The translations under genes were made by a program, and so were the position numbers. A DNA stretch of 64,000 nucleotides, from assembly GCA_022820505.1 (NCBI GenBank), contig JAJEFK010000044.1:1-64000 (forward strand), in the 5' to 3' direction. Source of the DNA: Acidimicrobiia bacterium (GTDB taxonomy: Bacteria > Actinomycetota > Acidimicrobiia > Acidimicrobiales > Poriferisodalaceae). Below, one piece after another: positions 31,236 to 42,932 of the stretch (positions are counted from its first letter, which is position 1; each line of letters starts with the position of its first letter). The notes under the pieces were generated by a model. It was not told the DNA's origin. It saw only the letters and a program-made list of their open reading frames with translations, and searched no databases.

Positions 31236-32692
31236 ACGTCAGCGCCGCCGTCGCCCTCGTCGGCCACCTCGGCATCGGTGACGTATGCGCCCGCCGATCG
31301 TTCACGAAGCTGCTCGGCGATCTGACGCAGCCGCTCGACGGTGTCTGCGTTGTCGAGCTCGCCCAGGAACTCCGGCAGCCGGATGCCCGCCTGGCTGGCA
31401 ACCTCGTGCAGCGGCGGCAGTGCCCCGATCAGACCGGAGATGAAGTTGGCGGTGGTGCCGTTCTCGCCGTTCGGGCCGCCGCCGGAATCCCACACAGTGA
31501 TCTTGTCGATCTGCAGGTTCGAGATCGCCTTCACCTGCTCGGCCACGAGGTTCGGCAGTTGCTCGGCAACCAGCAGCAGCGCTGCTTCTGGCGCCGCACC
31601 GCCGCTCGCGGCCACCAGCGCGCCCAGGCCCTCGGCTCGCCGGGTCAGCAATGCCAGCAGGCCCATGGCCTCTGCTTCCATCAACAGCCGCTGACCGTCG
31701 GCCTCACCCGACTTGACCAACCGGATGCGGTCTGCCTCGGCTTCGGCCAGCGTGCGGACCCGCTCGCGCTCCACCTGGGCCGGCACCACGATGTCGGCGT
31801 CCTGGGAGGCCTTGTCGCGCTGGGCTCGGGCCTGCTCGGCCTCAGCCTCGGCGGCGAACGACTCCTGCTCGGCCTGGGCCTGGCTGACACGCTCAGCCGC
31901 CAGCGCCGCTCGTTCGGCCTCGGCCTCCTGCTGCCGTCGCACGCTGTCGGAGCGAGCAACCACCACCTGCGATTCGTTCTCGCCCTCGGTGGCGCTGGCA
32001 TTGGCCTGCGCCACCCGGATGCGCTGCTCTCGCTGCGCCTCGGCGGCACCGATGTCGCCGTCGCGCTCCTGCTCGGCCACCTTGATCTTGGCTTCGTTGA
32101 TGGCCCGGGCGGCGGCCTCGCGACCCAGCGCGTCGATGTAGCCCGACTCGTCGGTGATGTCCTGGATGTTGACGTTGATGAGGCGCAGGCCCACCTTGCG
32201 CAACTCGAGTTCGAGCGACTCGGTGATGTTGGTGATGAGCTGTTCCCGGTCGGCGTTGATCTGCTCGATCGGCATGGTGGCGATCACCACGCGCATCTGA
32301 CCGAAGATGATGTCGCGGGCCAGGTTCTCGATGTCGAGCAGCGAGAGACCCAGCAGCCGCTCCGCGGCGTTCTGCATCACGCCCGGCTCGGTGGAGATCC
32401 CGACGGTGAACGTCGCGGGCGTGTTGACCCGGATGTTCTGCTGGGAGAGCGCTCCCTGGAGCTTGATCTCGATCGGGATAGGCGTCAGATCCAGGTATGC
32501 GTAGCCCTGCACGATGGGCCACACCATGGCTCCGCCGCCGTGCAGGCACCGCGCCGACGCGCCTTCCCCGCCGACGCGTCCATAGACCACGAGGATCCGG
32601 TCGGAAGGACAGCGCTTGAAGCGCGACGAGATCCACAGCAGGGCGATCAGCAGGATGGCGAAGATGCCACCTGCGAGGGCGATGACAGCCAT
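31232..32692 (-). CDS. Flotillin-like SPFH-domain membrane scaffold protein
   Basis: The protein has 486 residues. An N-terminal membrane anchor (2-21) is followed by an SPFH/band-7 domain (about 27-200; MVWPIVQGYAYLDLTPIPIE). A long Ala/Glu-rich coiled coil (about 200-330) has many AEAE and AQAEQE repeats. The C-terminal region resembles flotillin (ISNLQIDKITVWDSG). It organises membrane microdomains. GAGAGG lies close to the ATG. It is transcribed after an NfeD-like gene, as in the FloA/FloT-NfeD pairs of other bacteria. Confidence 0.88.
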   Translation of the reverse strand: MAVIALAGGIFAILLIALLWISSRFKRCPSDRILVVYGRVGGEGASARCLHGGGAMVWPIVQGYAYLDLTPIPIEIKLQGALSQQNIRVNTPATFTVGISTEPGVMQNAAERLLGLSLLDIENLARDIIFGQMRVVIATMPIEQINADREQLITNITESLELELRKVGLRLINVNIQDITDESGYIDALGREAAARAINEAKIKVAEQERDGDIGAAEAQREQRIRVAQANASATEGENESQVVVARSDSVRRQQEAEAERAALAAERVSQAQAEQESFAAEAEAEQARAQRDKASQDADIVVPAQVERERVRTLAEAEADRIRLVKSGEADGQRLLMEAEAMGLLALLTRRAEGLGALVAASGGAAPEAALLLVAEQLPNLVAEQVKAISNLQIDKITVWDSGGGPNGENGTTANFISGLIGALPPLHEVASQAGIRLPEFLGELDNADTVERLRQIAEQLRERSAGAYVTDAEVADEGDGGADV

Positions 32693-32728
32693 ATTTGCCT
32701 CTCGTAGTGAGTGGTGGGGAAGGTCAGG

Positions 32729-33277
32729 CTAGTGAGGTGCCACGAGCACGGTCGAAGGGTCGACGACGCCGACGACGGTGATGGCCGTCTGCGCCGGCAG
32801 GCTCTCGTCGGACTCCGTCAGGGCATTGATGACCCGCATGCGTCCCTGCACCATCACTTCGACTTTGCCGGGTTTCGAACGGTTCGCAGCAACCGTGAGA
32901 TAGACGGTGCCGTGCGCGCCCACGGCGGATTGGTAGTCGACCGAGCCGCTCTCGCCGAGCTTCGCAAACGAGCGCCACAAGAAGCCCACGGCAAGGAACA
33001 CTGCGAGACCGGCGGCGATGGCGACGCCGACTGACAGAGCTGTGGAGCGGTCTGCCTGCTTCATGAGGACGCCCGTCCAGCCGAATGCAAACGAGAACGC
33101 GGTCAACGTCCGGATCGAGAGGAACCCGCTGCTCGGGTCGTCGTCGCCGATGTCGACATCCGCTCCGATGCCGAATGCCAGCAGCGCAATCTGCACCAGC
33201 AGGAAGAAGCTGGAGATGAAGGCGATCGCATAGAAGATCTGCAGATCGCCGGTCAGAGCCTGCCACCAGTCGCCCAT
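32729..33277 (-). CDS. NfeD-like membrane protein
   Basis: The protein has 182 residues. Three hydrophobic segments (about 12-37, 55-70 and 80-102) are followed by a C-terminal soluble OB-fold-like part (about 110-182) with VGAHGTVYLTV and AITVVGVVDPSTV. This matches short NfeD/YuaF-type proteins that partner flotillins. GGGAGG precedes the ATG. The flotillin gene follows after 36 bases on the same strand, so they probably form an operon. Confidence 0.75.
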   Translation of the reverse strand: MGDWWQALTGDLQIFYAIAFISSFFLLVQIALLAFGIGADVDIGDDDPSSGFLSIRTLTAFSFAFGWTGVLMKQADRSTALSVGVAIAAGLAVFLAVGFLWRSFAKLGESGSVDYQSAVGAHGTVYLTVAANRSKPGKVEVMVQGRMRVINALTESDESLPAQTAITVVGVVDPSTVLVAPH

Positions 33278-33328
33278 GAGCTGCCTCCCTGCGGGAACTC
33301 TACGTGTCGACGCCCGTCGGCTCAGTCT

Positions 33329-33820
33329 CTAGCTGAGGCGCCGTTCGGTCAGGCCGCCTGCGGGCGTCCAGGTCTCGACGACGAGATGCTGACCGTCGAC
33401 CCGCACGAGCACGGCGTGAGCGATCCTCACGGTGAACAGGGCCATCGGGGCCGCGTCGTCGATCTCGTGATGGTGCCCGCGCATGAAGGTCTCGAGCTGG
33501 GAGGCATCGGCAGGCACTGCCGTGCCCTCGATGCGGGCATCGCCTGCTTTCAGCTCCCCGCTCTCGGGCGCTGAATGCAGCCCGAACCGCGGATCGCGCC
33601 GCAGATCGGCAGCCTTGCGCGAGTTGCGGTCCATCCCCAGCCACAGATGGCCATCGCGGATCGGGGCTTCCATGCCGGACATGCGGGGGGCGCCGTCGGC
33701 ACGGATCGTGGCCATGACCGCGTGCAGGTGGCTCCCGAAGCGCTTCTGGATGCGTGCGGCCAATTCCGGGCTGGCCGCCGCAAACGCTCCCCAGCTCACG
33801 TCACCGCCCTGCGCGCCCAT
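33329..33820 (-). CDS. Pyridoxamine 5'-phosphate oxidase-like flavin split-barrel protein
   Basis: The protein has 163 residues. ATG 33820 has GGAGGTGA a few bases upstream and decides the start over the open frame to 33883. The split-barrel pattern HAVMATIRADGAPRMSGMEA, then LWLGMDRNSRKAADLRRDPR (about 31-79), matches PNPOx-like proteins that bind FMN or F420. A His-rich GHHHE lies near residue 117. It could be a reductase or a haem- or flavin-binding stress protein. The substrate is not inferable. Confidence 0.75.
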   Translation of the reverse strand: MGAQGGDVSWGAFAAASPELAARIQKRFGSHLHAVMATIRADGAPRMSGMEAPIRDGHLWLGMDRNSRKAADLRRDPRFGLHSAPESGELKAGDARIEGTAVPADASQLETFMRGHHHEIDDAAPMALFTVRIAHAVLVRVDGQHLVVETWTPAGGLTERRLS

Positions 33821-33870
33821 CCGGTCACCTCCGCTGTCCGTCCTGCGTGATTCTGCACCAGCGCTGTGGG

Positions 33871-33876
33871 TACGGT
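33871..33876 (+). promoter_or_regulatory. Leaderless-type -10 box (TACGGT)
   Basis: TACGGT lies 8 bases before GTG 33885 of the sugar dehydrogenase gene. Confidence 0.45.
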
Positions 33877-33884
33877 CAGCCACT

Positions 33885-35294
33885 GTGAGGCTGGCACGCG
33901 CAACGGCGGCACTGCTTGCGGCGGCACTGCTGCTGGTCGGCGGGTGCAGCGTGGGCCCTGGCGATCAAGACGGCCCGGCCGCAGGTGGGCAGAACGGCGT
34001 TCCCGGCGTTGTGCCCGAAGCCGCAGTGACGGCGCCGCTGGCGCTGCGGACCGCCGACCCACCAGCGAGCTCCGTTCCTGCGAGCACAGCACTCGCATCA
34101 GCGACCGCCGACGAGTCACGCCCGGCAGGCCCAGCTGACAGCGCCGACGTCGCAGGCGAGACGCAGGGATCGACGGCACCGCCGCAGACGAGTGCGCCAG
34201 CGGGTGACGATGCAGTCCCGTCGCTCGCCGAGACTCGGTTCGAGTTGGTGCCGGTGGCGGAGATCGAAGCGCCGATCGCGCTTGCTGCCCGGCCCGGGAC
34301 CAGCCAACGGTACGTGGCGACGCTGACCGGGCAGGTGTGGTTGCTGGACCCCGCTGATGGGGCTGATGCCGGGGCCGCTCCCCGGCTCGTGGCCGACATC
34401 GGTTCGAGGGTCAGCCAAGGGTGCGAGAACGGGCTGCTGGGCATCACGTTCTCGCCGGACGGATCGCAGCTCTACCTCAGCTATACCGACACGGCCCGCA
34501 ACAGCCGGATCGCCGTGATGCCCATGGACGGCGAGACGCCCCAGACCGACCGGCGCCGCGTGCTGCTGGCGCTCGATCAGCCGGCGTGCAACCACAACGG
34601 CGGCGACCTCACGTTCGGGCCCGACGGGAACCTGTGGATCGGCTTCGGCGACGGCGGCGGGGCGGACGACATCTTCGGCCAAGGCCAAGACCGCTCCACC
34701 CTGCTGGCCACGATGGCTCGCATCGATCCCGACCCTGCCTCGGGGCAGGGCTACGGCATTCCGGCCGGCAATCCCTTCGCTGCCAGCGGCGAAGCGCCCG
34801 AGGTGTGGGCGTACGGCGCCCGCAACCCGTGGCGGTTCTCGTTCGACCGGCGCACCGGCGACCTGTGGATCGCCGATGTCGGCCAGAACCGCATCGAGGA
34901 GATCCACGTGCTGCCCGCTGCCGAGGGCTGGCTGCCGGGTGCCAACCTGGGCTGGCCGCTGTTCGAGGGCAACGAGCGCTTCAGCGGCAGCGGGGCGCCC
35001 GCCGATCTCGTGTTCCCCGTCTACACCTACACCCACGACGACGGCTGCTCGGTGACCGGCGGCTACGTGTACCGGGGCAGCGCCATCGCAGCGCTGGAAG
35101 GCACCTACGTGTTCGGCGACTACTGCACCGGCGACCTGTGGGGCCTCGTCCGCGGCCCCGACGGCACAGCCGAGCGCATCGATCTGGGCGTGTCGGTGCC
35201 GCGCAACACGCTCGTGTCGTTCGGCGAGGACGCGGGCGGCGAGCTCTACGTGCTCAGTGCCGCGGGCACGGTGTACCGCCTAGCAGCTCAGTAG
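33885..35294 (+). CDS. PQQ-dependent sugar dehydrogenase-like lipoprotein
   Basis: The protein has 469 residues from GTG 33885. The signal peptide ends in a lipobox (LLLVGGC, Cys21), so it is probably membrane-anchored outside the cell. A low-complexity Ala/Pro/Thr region (about 25-115) leads to a six-bladed glucose/sorbosone dehydrogenase propeller. Recognisable blades include GITFSPDG, CNHNGGDLTFGPDGNLWIG, YGIPAGNPF, YGARNPWRFSF and DVGQNRIEEI. Family members oxidise aldose sugars with PQQ. The cofactor must come from elsewhere, because no pqq genes are present. It is divergent from the flavin split-barrel gene. Confidence 0.87.
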   Translation: MRLARATAALLAAALLLVGGCSVGPGDQDGPAAGGQNGVPGVVPEAAVTAPLALRTADPPASSVPASTALASATADESRPAGPADSADVAGETQGSTAPPQTSAPAGDDAVPSLAETRFELVPVAEIEAPIALAARPGTSQRYVATLTGQVWLLDPADGADAGAAPRLVADIGSRVSQGCENGLLGITFSPDGSQLYLSYTDTARNSRIAVMPMDGETPQTDRRRVLLALDQPACNHNGGDLTFGPDGNLWIGFGDGGGADDIFGQGQDRSTLLATMARIDPDPASGQGYGIPAGNPFAASGEAPEVWAYGARNPWRFSFDRRTGDLWIADVGQNRIEEIHVLPAAEGWLPGANLGWPLFEGNERFSGSGAPADLVFPVYTYTHDDGCSVTGGYVYRGSAIAALEGTYVFGDYCTGDLWGLVRGPDGTAERIDLGVSVPRNTLVSFGEDAGGELYVLSAAGTVYRLAAQ

Positions 35295-35319
35295 CGGGCG
35301 CACCTGCCCACGCGATTCC

Positions 35320-37731
35320 CTAGTCGGCGTCGGCTTCCGGCTCCACTTCGGGCTGCCAGTCGCCCCAGGTGACGTCGGTGATCAGGCGGTGCATCCACCG
35401 GGGCTGGCCGGTCTCGATGCCCCATACGTTCACCCCGCGCGCGCGGTCGCGGAACCAGCCGATGAGCGACTCGATCGAACCCGAGGCGTAGATCAGATGG
35501 CTGTCGGTCGGCGACCAGATGGCGACCCGGGTCGGCGCAGGCAGCGTGTGCACGAGTTCCACGTCGCTATCCGGTGAGCCTGGCGTATGCACAGACAGCG
35601 CTTCGCGCTCCGGCATGCCGTCGCCGTCGTCGTCGTGCTGGGCCACATAGGCGACACGGCCGTCGTCGGACCACGACAGCGAGCTGCCTGCCTCCGCCAG
35701 CGTCGTCACCTCGCCCGTTCCGTCGGCTCGCTCGGTGCGGGCGACCAGGCCCACCACTTCGCCATCGTCGTCGCGCAGCATCTCGGTATAGGAGATGTGC
35801 GCACCGTCGTGCGACCAGAAGATCCAGCCGTACAGGGATGGGGAAACCTCGCCGATGAACCGCTTCGAGCTCCCGTCGCGATGTGCCACCCACGACAGCT
35901 CGGGGGTGATGTAGTCGGTCACCGGGCGGTCGGTTACCTCCCCGTACTCGAGGTAGGTGCTGTCGGGCGACCACCCCAGGAACTCCACCTTCTCAGCGAT
36001 GCTCACTGGTTCAGCGTCGCCGTCCACCGACTCGATGCGCAACTCCGCCGAGCAGTCGTCTGAATCGATGGCTTCGTAGGCAAAGTGCTTGCCGTCGGGC
36101 GACCACGGATGGGTAATGACCACCGTCCATGCGTGGAAGTGGATCGGGCCGATCTCGCGTGTCTCGCTGCCGTCGGCAGACGCGATCCACAAACTCCAGC
36201 CCTCATGGGCCGGGTCGGCCTCGCATTCGTGCGGCGTGGCGTAGAGGAGGTGCCTGCTGTCAGGCGACCAGCGCAGGATGGCGGCGTCGTCGGCGAGCGT
36301 GACCGGCGGGGCGCTGCCATCGGTCGGTTCGATGCGCAGTTCGTTGACGTCCTCGCCCGTCACAGGGTCGGTGTGGTCGGTGACGTACGCCAGGTAAGCG
36401 CTGTCACGCGACCAGATGAAGTCGCGGATGTCGCCGTAGTACCAGGTGCGTGCGTCCATCTGGCCCAAGCTGCGGATCAGGGTGCCGGCGTCGTCGAACA
36501 GCAACGCCTCGAAGGAATCGAGACGGTCGTTGTCGTTGGTGTCGGCATTGTTCCAGACGAGGAGGTGCTTGCCGTCGGGCGACCGCCACGGCCACGTGCC
36601 CTCGGGTACCACCAGCTCGGCTTCGCCGCCGGGAGCGGCCACCAGCACCTGCTTCTCGTCGTCTGCCCAGTTCAGCCGCCCGTCGCTGTCGTGCCATTCC
36701 CAGCCGTTGTGGTCGACGGTGCGGAGCATGCGATCGCTGCCGTCGGCCCGAACCGTGAACAGCGTGGAGCCGATGCCGCGGATGCCCGACGCCTCGGTCA
36801 GCGCCAGGAACGGTGGCCGGTCGCTCTCGTCGTCGGCAACGGGTCGGAGTCGCTCGCCCCTGCTGATCGCCTCGAAGGTCGTGCGTGCGTCGCTGGTGAG
36901 CGTGGCGGTGTCGACGGCGGGGGAGGGCGTGTCGGTTGCGAGCGCAACGCGCTCCACCGAGACGTCGGACTCGATCGCCCCCAGCACTGCCTCGACTGCT
37001 GCCTCTGCGGCCAAGCCGTGCTCGTCGGCGAGCCCGGCGAAGACGACCCGGGCCGGTCGGTAGTCGGCGATCAGCGATGCAGTTGCGTCGGACAGGCCGT
37101 CGGCGATGGCGCCGGGTGAGAAGTACGCGATCGCGACGTCTTCGAAGCCTGCGGCGAATTCCCGGGCCGTGTTGATGTCGGCCTCGTTCCAGCCGTCGGC
37201 CACGATCAGCACCATCGTGTCGGGGCCCACTCGCTCGGGCGTGTCCAGCCCGATGCGGGCTGCCGCAGCCGCTGTCTCGGCGCGCGTGGCGCCGTCGAGA
37301 TGCTGGATCACGGCCCACCGGTAGGCCGAACGCACTGCTGCGGACAGTTCGTCCATCACTGCTGGCGGCACGGCGTCGGCGCCGCCGAGGACCATCACGC
37401 GGTCGGGAGCGAACGCGGCAATGAGCTCAGCGAGCTCTGCAGGCACTTCATCGGCGCTCAGGCAGGCGGCGGCCGCGTGGCGGGAATGCCGGGCCAGCTC
37501 CACCGCCGCCGTCGTGTCGGCCGGGCGTTCACAGTTGGCCAGGACCAGCGTCAGGTTGGGTCCGTTGCGCACGAAGTTCGCCGGCTGTGCCTGTGCTGCG
37601 GCCGGTGCTGCCAGCACGACGGAACCCAGAAGGGTCGCGAGTGCCGCAGCCGAAGCTGCGGCTCGCGCCCGCCACCCGCGCTGTGGACCAGACGAGCCTT
37701 GAGGACTCCCATGGGCATGAGGGATCTTCAT
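35320..37731 (-). CDS. Secreted CWB2 plus TolB/WD40-like propeller protein
   Basis: The protein has 803 residues. The signal peptide (about 1-48) has a long Ala-rich core. CWB2-related repeats cover about 50-250, with RVMVLGGADAVPPAVMDEL and a degenerate second and third copy (RVVFAGLADE). The rest is a series of about eight PD40-type blades (P-W-S-P-D-G-K-H, R-W-S-P-D-S-R-H). There is no peptidase domain. It is a tandem paralogue of the protein at 37784-40132, which lies immediately upstream in the same orientation. Function unknown; extracellular binding is likely. Confidence 0.78.
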   Translation of the reverse strand: MKIPHAHGSPQGSSGPQRGWRARAAASAAALATLLGSVVLAAPAAAQAQPANFVRNGPNLTLVLANCERPADTTAAVELARHSRHAAAACLSADEVPAELAELIAAFAPDRVMVLGGADAVPPAVMDELSAAVRSAYRWAVIQHLDGATRAETAAAAARIGLDTPERVGPDTMVLIVADGWNEADINTAREFAAGFEDVAIAYFSPGAIADGLSDATASLIADYRPARVVFAGLADEHGLAAEAAVEAVLGAIESDVSVERVALATDTPSPAVDTATLTSDARTTFEAISRGERLRPVADDESDRPPFLALTEASGIRGIGSTLFTVRADGSDRMLRTVDHNGWEWHDSDGRLNWADDEKQVLVAAPGGEAELVVPEGTWPWRSPDGKHLLVWNNADTNDNDRLDSFEALLFDDAGTLIRSLGQMDARTWYYGDIRDFIWSRDSAYLAYVTDHTDPVTGEDVNELRIEPTDGSAPPVTLADDAAILRWSPDSRHLLYATPHECEADPAHEGWSLWIASADGSETREIGPIHFHAWTVVITHPWSPDGKHFAYEAIDSDDCSAELRIESVDGDAEPVSIAEKVEFLGWSPDSTYLEYGEVTDRPVTDYITPELSWVAHRDGSSKRFIGEVSPSLYGWIFWSHDGAHISYTEMLRDDDGEVVGLVARTERADGTGEVTTLAEAGSSLSWSDDGRVAYVAQHDDDGDGMPEREALSVHTPGSPDSDVELVHTLPAPTRVAIWSPTDSHLIYASGSIESLIGWFRDRARGVNVWGIETGQPRWMHRLITDVTWGDWQPEVEPEADAD

Positions 37732-37740
37732 CGGGGCGGA

Positions 37741-37746
37741 ATGCTA
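37741..37746 (-). promoter_or_regulatory. Leaderless-type -10 box (TAGCAT)
   Basis: TAGCAT on the minus strand lies 9 bases before ATG 37731. The downstream CWB2 paralogue may therefore have its own promoter. Confidence 0.4.
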
Positions 37747-37783
37747 TCGCTGGGTTAGCGGGCCACTGGGCGGCGGCCGATGC

Positions 37784-40132
37784 TCAGCGGGGCTGCCATT
37801 CGCCCCAGGTGATGTCGGTGACCACGCGGTGCGTCCACCGTGGTTCGCTCGTGGACACGACCCACGCATCCGAGCCACGCCGGCGGTTGATGAACCAGTC
37901 CAACAGCAGCTCGGTGGGACCCGACACGTACCCGATGTAGTCGCCGTCGGGCGACCACCGACCGCCCAGCGTGATGTCGGACAGCGAGTACACGAGGGTC
38001 ACGTCGGCATCGGGCACGCCGGCGGCGTGGACACGCAACGCACGCCGATCGATTGCGTCGTCGCCGTACTCGTCGAGGTGCGAGACGTAGGCGAGACGCT
38101 GGTCGACCGGCGACCAAGCCACGATGTTGCCCCGCTCGGCGATGACCGTCGGTCCGCCGATGCCGTCGGCTCGCTCCACGACCGGCCGGGTGCCGATCAC
38201 AGCACCGTCGGAGTCACGCAGCGTCTCGGTGTACGCGAGGTGTTCGCCGTCGGCCGACCACAGCACCGACCCGAACACGGTGGGCCTGGCCTCGCCGAGC
38301 TCGCGCCGGTCGCTGCCGTCGAGCCGCACCACCCACGCATGCTCACGCAGGGGGACGCCCTTGCCCGGTGTGCCCACGGTGATCCCGTAGCCCAGGTGGG
38401 TGCCGTTGGGCGACCAGCCAAGCAGCCGGCCCTCGGTAATCGGCTTGAGGGCAGTGGCCTCGCCGCCGACCGTGGTCACCTTCAGGTGCTGCGAGCAGTC
38501 GGCCGGGTCGAGCGACTCGTAGGCGACGTGGGTGCCGTCGGGCGACCACACGTACAGCAGGCGCCACTGGATCCGGTTGATGAAGCCCAGATCGCGGGCG
38601 TCGCTGCCGTCGGAGCGGGCGATCCACAGGTTCTGGCTCTCGTCTCGTCCGTTGCCGTCGCAGTCGCTCGGGGTGCCGTAGGCGAAATGGCTGCCATCGG
38701 GTGACCAGCCCAGGAACGTGACGTCGTTGCCCAGTGTGAGCGCGGGCGCCGATGCATCGACCGACCAGATGCGGGCGACCGGCGTCGTGTCGCCGGTCTC
38801 GCCGTCGGCGACCAGCTCGGCGTAGGCGAAGTGCTTCCCGTCGGGAGACCACGCCGACAGGGGCAAGTCTGCATAGAGGAACGTGCGGTAGTCGACAAGA
38901 CCGAGTCGCCGGAGACCTCGCCCGTCCGCGGTGGCAATGTGCGCCGTCGTGCGATTGCGGGCACCGAATGCGGAGGGCCCGGCGAAGCTGAAGGTGACGA
39001 CGTGGCTGCCATCGGGCGACCAGGCCGGGTACTGACCTGGTTCGAACAGGACGCTCTCGTCGCCGGCGAGATCAGAGGCTCGCAGCCGTCCGTCAAGGCC
39101 GGTCCAGCTCAACTGGCCGCTGCTCGGGTTCCACGCCCAGCCCCGGTGCTCAGTCGAGTGCAGCTGGCGCCCGGAGCCATCCGCGCGAACCGTCCAGAGC
39201 CGGTGTCCGCGCCCCGAGCCCAGGGGGCCACGCGCCGAGCTCGCCGCCAGGACCGGTGCTTGCTCGTCGGCCGCCGTTCCGGACTGATGCGTGCCCTCGA
39301 CGATCGACGTGAAGATCTCGCGGGCCCGCTCGACCGAGGGCGACGCCTCGGGAGTGAAGAAGCGAGGTTCGCCGGCTTCGGCGATTCGTTCAATGTCGGC
39401 GGTCAGCTCGTGTGCGTCGAGCGCCGACTCGATTGTCGCTTCGGTGAGCGACCCCATCTCGTCCGGCAGGCCCACCACAACGACCCGGGCAGGCCGGTAG
39501 TCGGCGATGAGCGCAGCCGTGGCGGCCGGCAGGCCGTCCGCAATCGTGCGCGGCGAGATGTAGGCAACAGCAGCGTCGGTGATCTGCCCGGCAACATCGG
39601 CTGCGGTGCGGACCTCGTTGCCGCTCCAGCCGTTGGCCACGATGAGGGTGACCGCGTCTGGGCCGGCCACGTCGGGGTGTTCCAGCGACACGCGCGCCGC
39701 CAATGCAGCGGTATCAACTCGGGTGGCGCCGTCGAGGCGCTCGACGATCGCCCAGCGGTATGCCGCTCGCACGGCCGCCGTCAGCTCGTCCATCACCGCG
39801 GGGGGCACCGCAACCTCGCCGCCCACCACGATCACCCGGTCGGGCGCAAAGTCGGCAATGAGCGCCGCTGTCTCGGGCGAGAGACCGCTCGGATCGACGC
39901 ACACCTTGGCGGCGTTGCGGGCGTGGGCCGCGAGCGCCTCGGCGACCGCGTTGTCGGCGGGGCCGGGGCAGCTCGCCACCACCAGCGTCAGATTCGGCCC
40001 GCTGCGCACGAAGTTCGACGGCTGTTGTGCAGCGGCCGGCACCGCAGGCACGGCGAGCGCCAGCGCCACAACCAGCGCCACGGCCGCCTTGACGGCTCTC
40101 GAGCGGGGCAGATGATCACGCGTCACTGGCAC
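37784..40132 (-). CDS. Secreted CWB2 plus TolB/WD40-like propeller protein (tandem paralogue)
   Basis: The protein has 782 residues from GTG 40132. GTG 40126 has GAGAGG at better spacing and may be the true start. The signal peptide covers roughly 1-35. CWB2-like repeats (RVIVVGGEVAVPPAVMDEL near residue 94; RVVVVGLPDE near 213) match the next gene closely: both open the mature part with P-x-NFVR-x-GPNLTLV. Eight W-S-P-D-G blades follow. Both genes arose by tandem duplication and have diverged. The substrate or ligand is unknown. Confidence 0.78.
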   Translation of the reverse strand: MPVTRDHLPRSRAVKAAVALVVALALAVPAVPAAAQQPSNFVRSGPNLTLVVASCPGPADNAVAEALAAHARNAAKVCVDPSGLSPETAALIADFAPDRVIVVGGEVAVPPAVMDELTAAVRAAYRWAIVERLDGATRVDTAALAARVSLEHPDVAGPDAVTLIVANGWSGNEVRTAADVAGQITDAAVAYISPRTIADGLPAATAALIADYRPARVVVVGLPDEMGSLTEATIESALDAHELTADIERIAEAGEPRFFTPEASPSVERAREIFTSIVEGTHQSGTAADEQAPVLAASSARGPLGSGRGHRLWTVRADGSGRQLHSTEHRGWAWNPSSGQLSWTGLDGRLRASDLAGDESVLFEPGQYPAWSPDGSHVVTFSFAGPSAFGARNRTTAHIATADGRGLRRLGLVDYRTFLYADLPLSAWSPDGKHFAYAELVADGETGDTTPVARIWSVDASAPALTLGNDVTFLGWSPDGSHFAYGTPSDCDGNGRDESQNLWIARSDGSDARDLGFINRIQWRLLYVWSPDGTHVAYESLDPADCSQHLKVTTVGGEATALKPITEGRLLGWSPNGTHLGYGITVGTPGKGVPLREHAWVVRLDGSDRRELGEARPTVFGSVLWSADGEHLAYTETLRDSDGAVIGTRPVVERADGIGGPTVIAERGNIVAWSPVDQRLAYVSHLDEYGDDAIDRRALRVHAAGVPDADVTLVYSLSDITLGGRWSPDGDYIGYVSGPTELLLDWFINRRRGSDAWVVSTSEPRWTHRVVTDITWGEWQPR

Positions 40133-40187
40133 AGCCTCTCCACGAACGCGGCACGCTAGCCACGCCTGCGAGCCCTGCCTGACCGGC

Positions 40188-41002
40188 TCAGCTCTGGCCG
40201 GTCAGCTTGCGGTTCTTGATCTTGGCCTTGACGTAGTCGCGGTTCATGAACGCGATGAAGTCGAGGCTGATCTCCTTCGGGCAGGCCTCCGTGCATTCGC
40301 CGTGATTGGTGCACGAGCCGAAGAACTGCTCCATCGTCTCCACCATGGCCTCGGTGCGCTCCCAGCGCTGCGGCTGGCCCTGGGGGATCAGGTTGAGATG
40401 CGCCAGCTTCGCCGAGGTGAACAGCTGTGCTGCCGAGTTCGGGCAGGCTGCCACGCAGGCCCCGCAGCCGATGCACGCCGCTGCGTCCATCGAGGTGTCT
40501 GCGGCTTCCTTCGGCACCGGCGTCTGGTTGGCGTCGCCGACCGCACCGGTGTTGACCGAGATGTAGCCGCCCGCCTCGATGATGCGATCGAACGAGCTGC
40601 GATCGACCACCAGGTCGCGCACCACCGGGAACGCCTTCGCCCGGAACGGCTCCACCGTGATGACGTCGCCGTCAGAGAACTTGCGCATGTGCAGCTGGCA
40701 GGTGGTGGTGGCCAGCTCGTGGCCGTGGGCCCGGCCGTTGATCATGAGGCTGCACATGCCGCAGATGCCCTCACGGCAGTCGTGGTCGAACTCGATCGGG
40801 ACGCCGCCGCCCTCGATGAGCCGCTCGTTGATGATGTCGAGCAGCTCCAGGAACGACATGTCCTCGCTGATGTTCGGGGCGTCGAAGGTGTGGAACCGCC
40901 CCGGTGCGTCGGGTCCGTCCTGGCGCCAGATGCGCAGCGTGAGGCTCAAGGTGCCGCCATGGCTCTGCTGGCTCGTCTGGCCGTTCACGCCGTTTGCCCC
41001 GC

Positions 41003-41006
<4 letters not shown>
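40188..41006 (-). CDS. sdhB: Succinate dehydrogenase/fumarate reductase iron-sulfur subunit
   Basis: The protein has 272 residues from GTG 41006. That GTG overlaps the sdhA stop (GTGA), so translation is coupled. [2Fe-2S] ligands lie in [10 protein letters not shown] (Cys77, Cys82, Cys85) and Cys103. The [4Fe-4S]/[3Fe-4S] region has [12 protein letters not shown] and [12 protein letters not shown]. It carries electrons from SdhA flavin to the membrane quinone site. All cluster cysteines are present. The first 19 residues are a short polar extension. Confidence 0.95.
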
Positions 41007-42931
<1,925 letters not shown>

Positions 42932-42932
42932 C

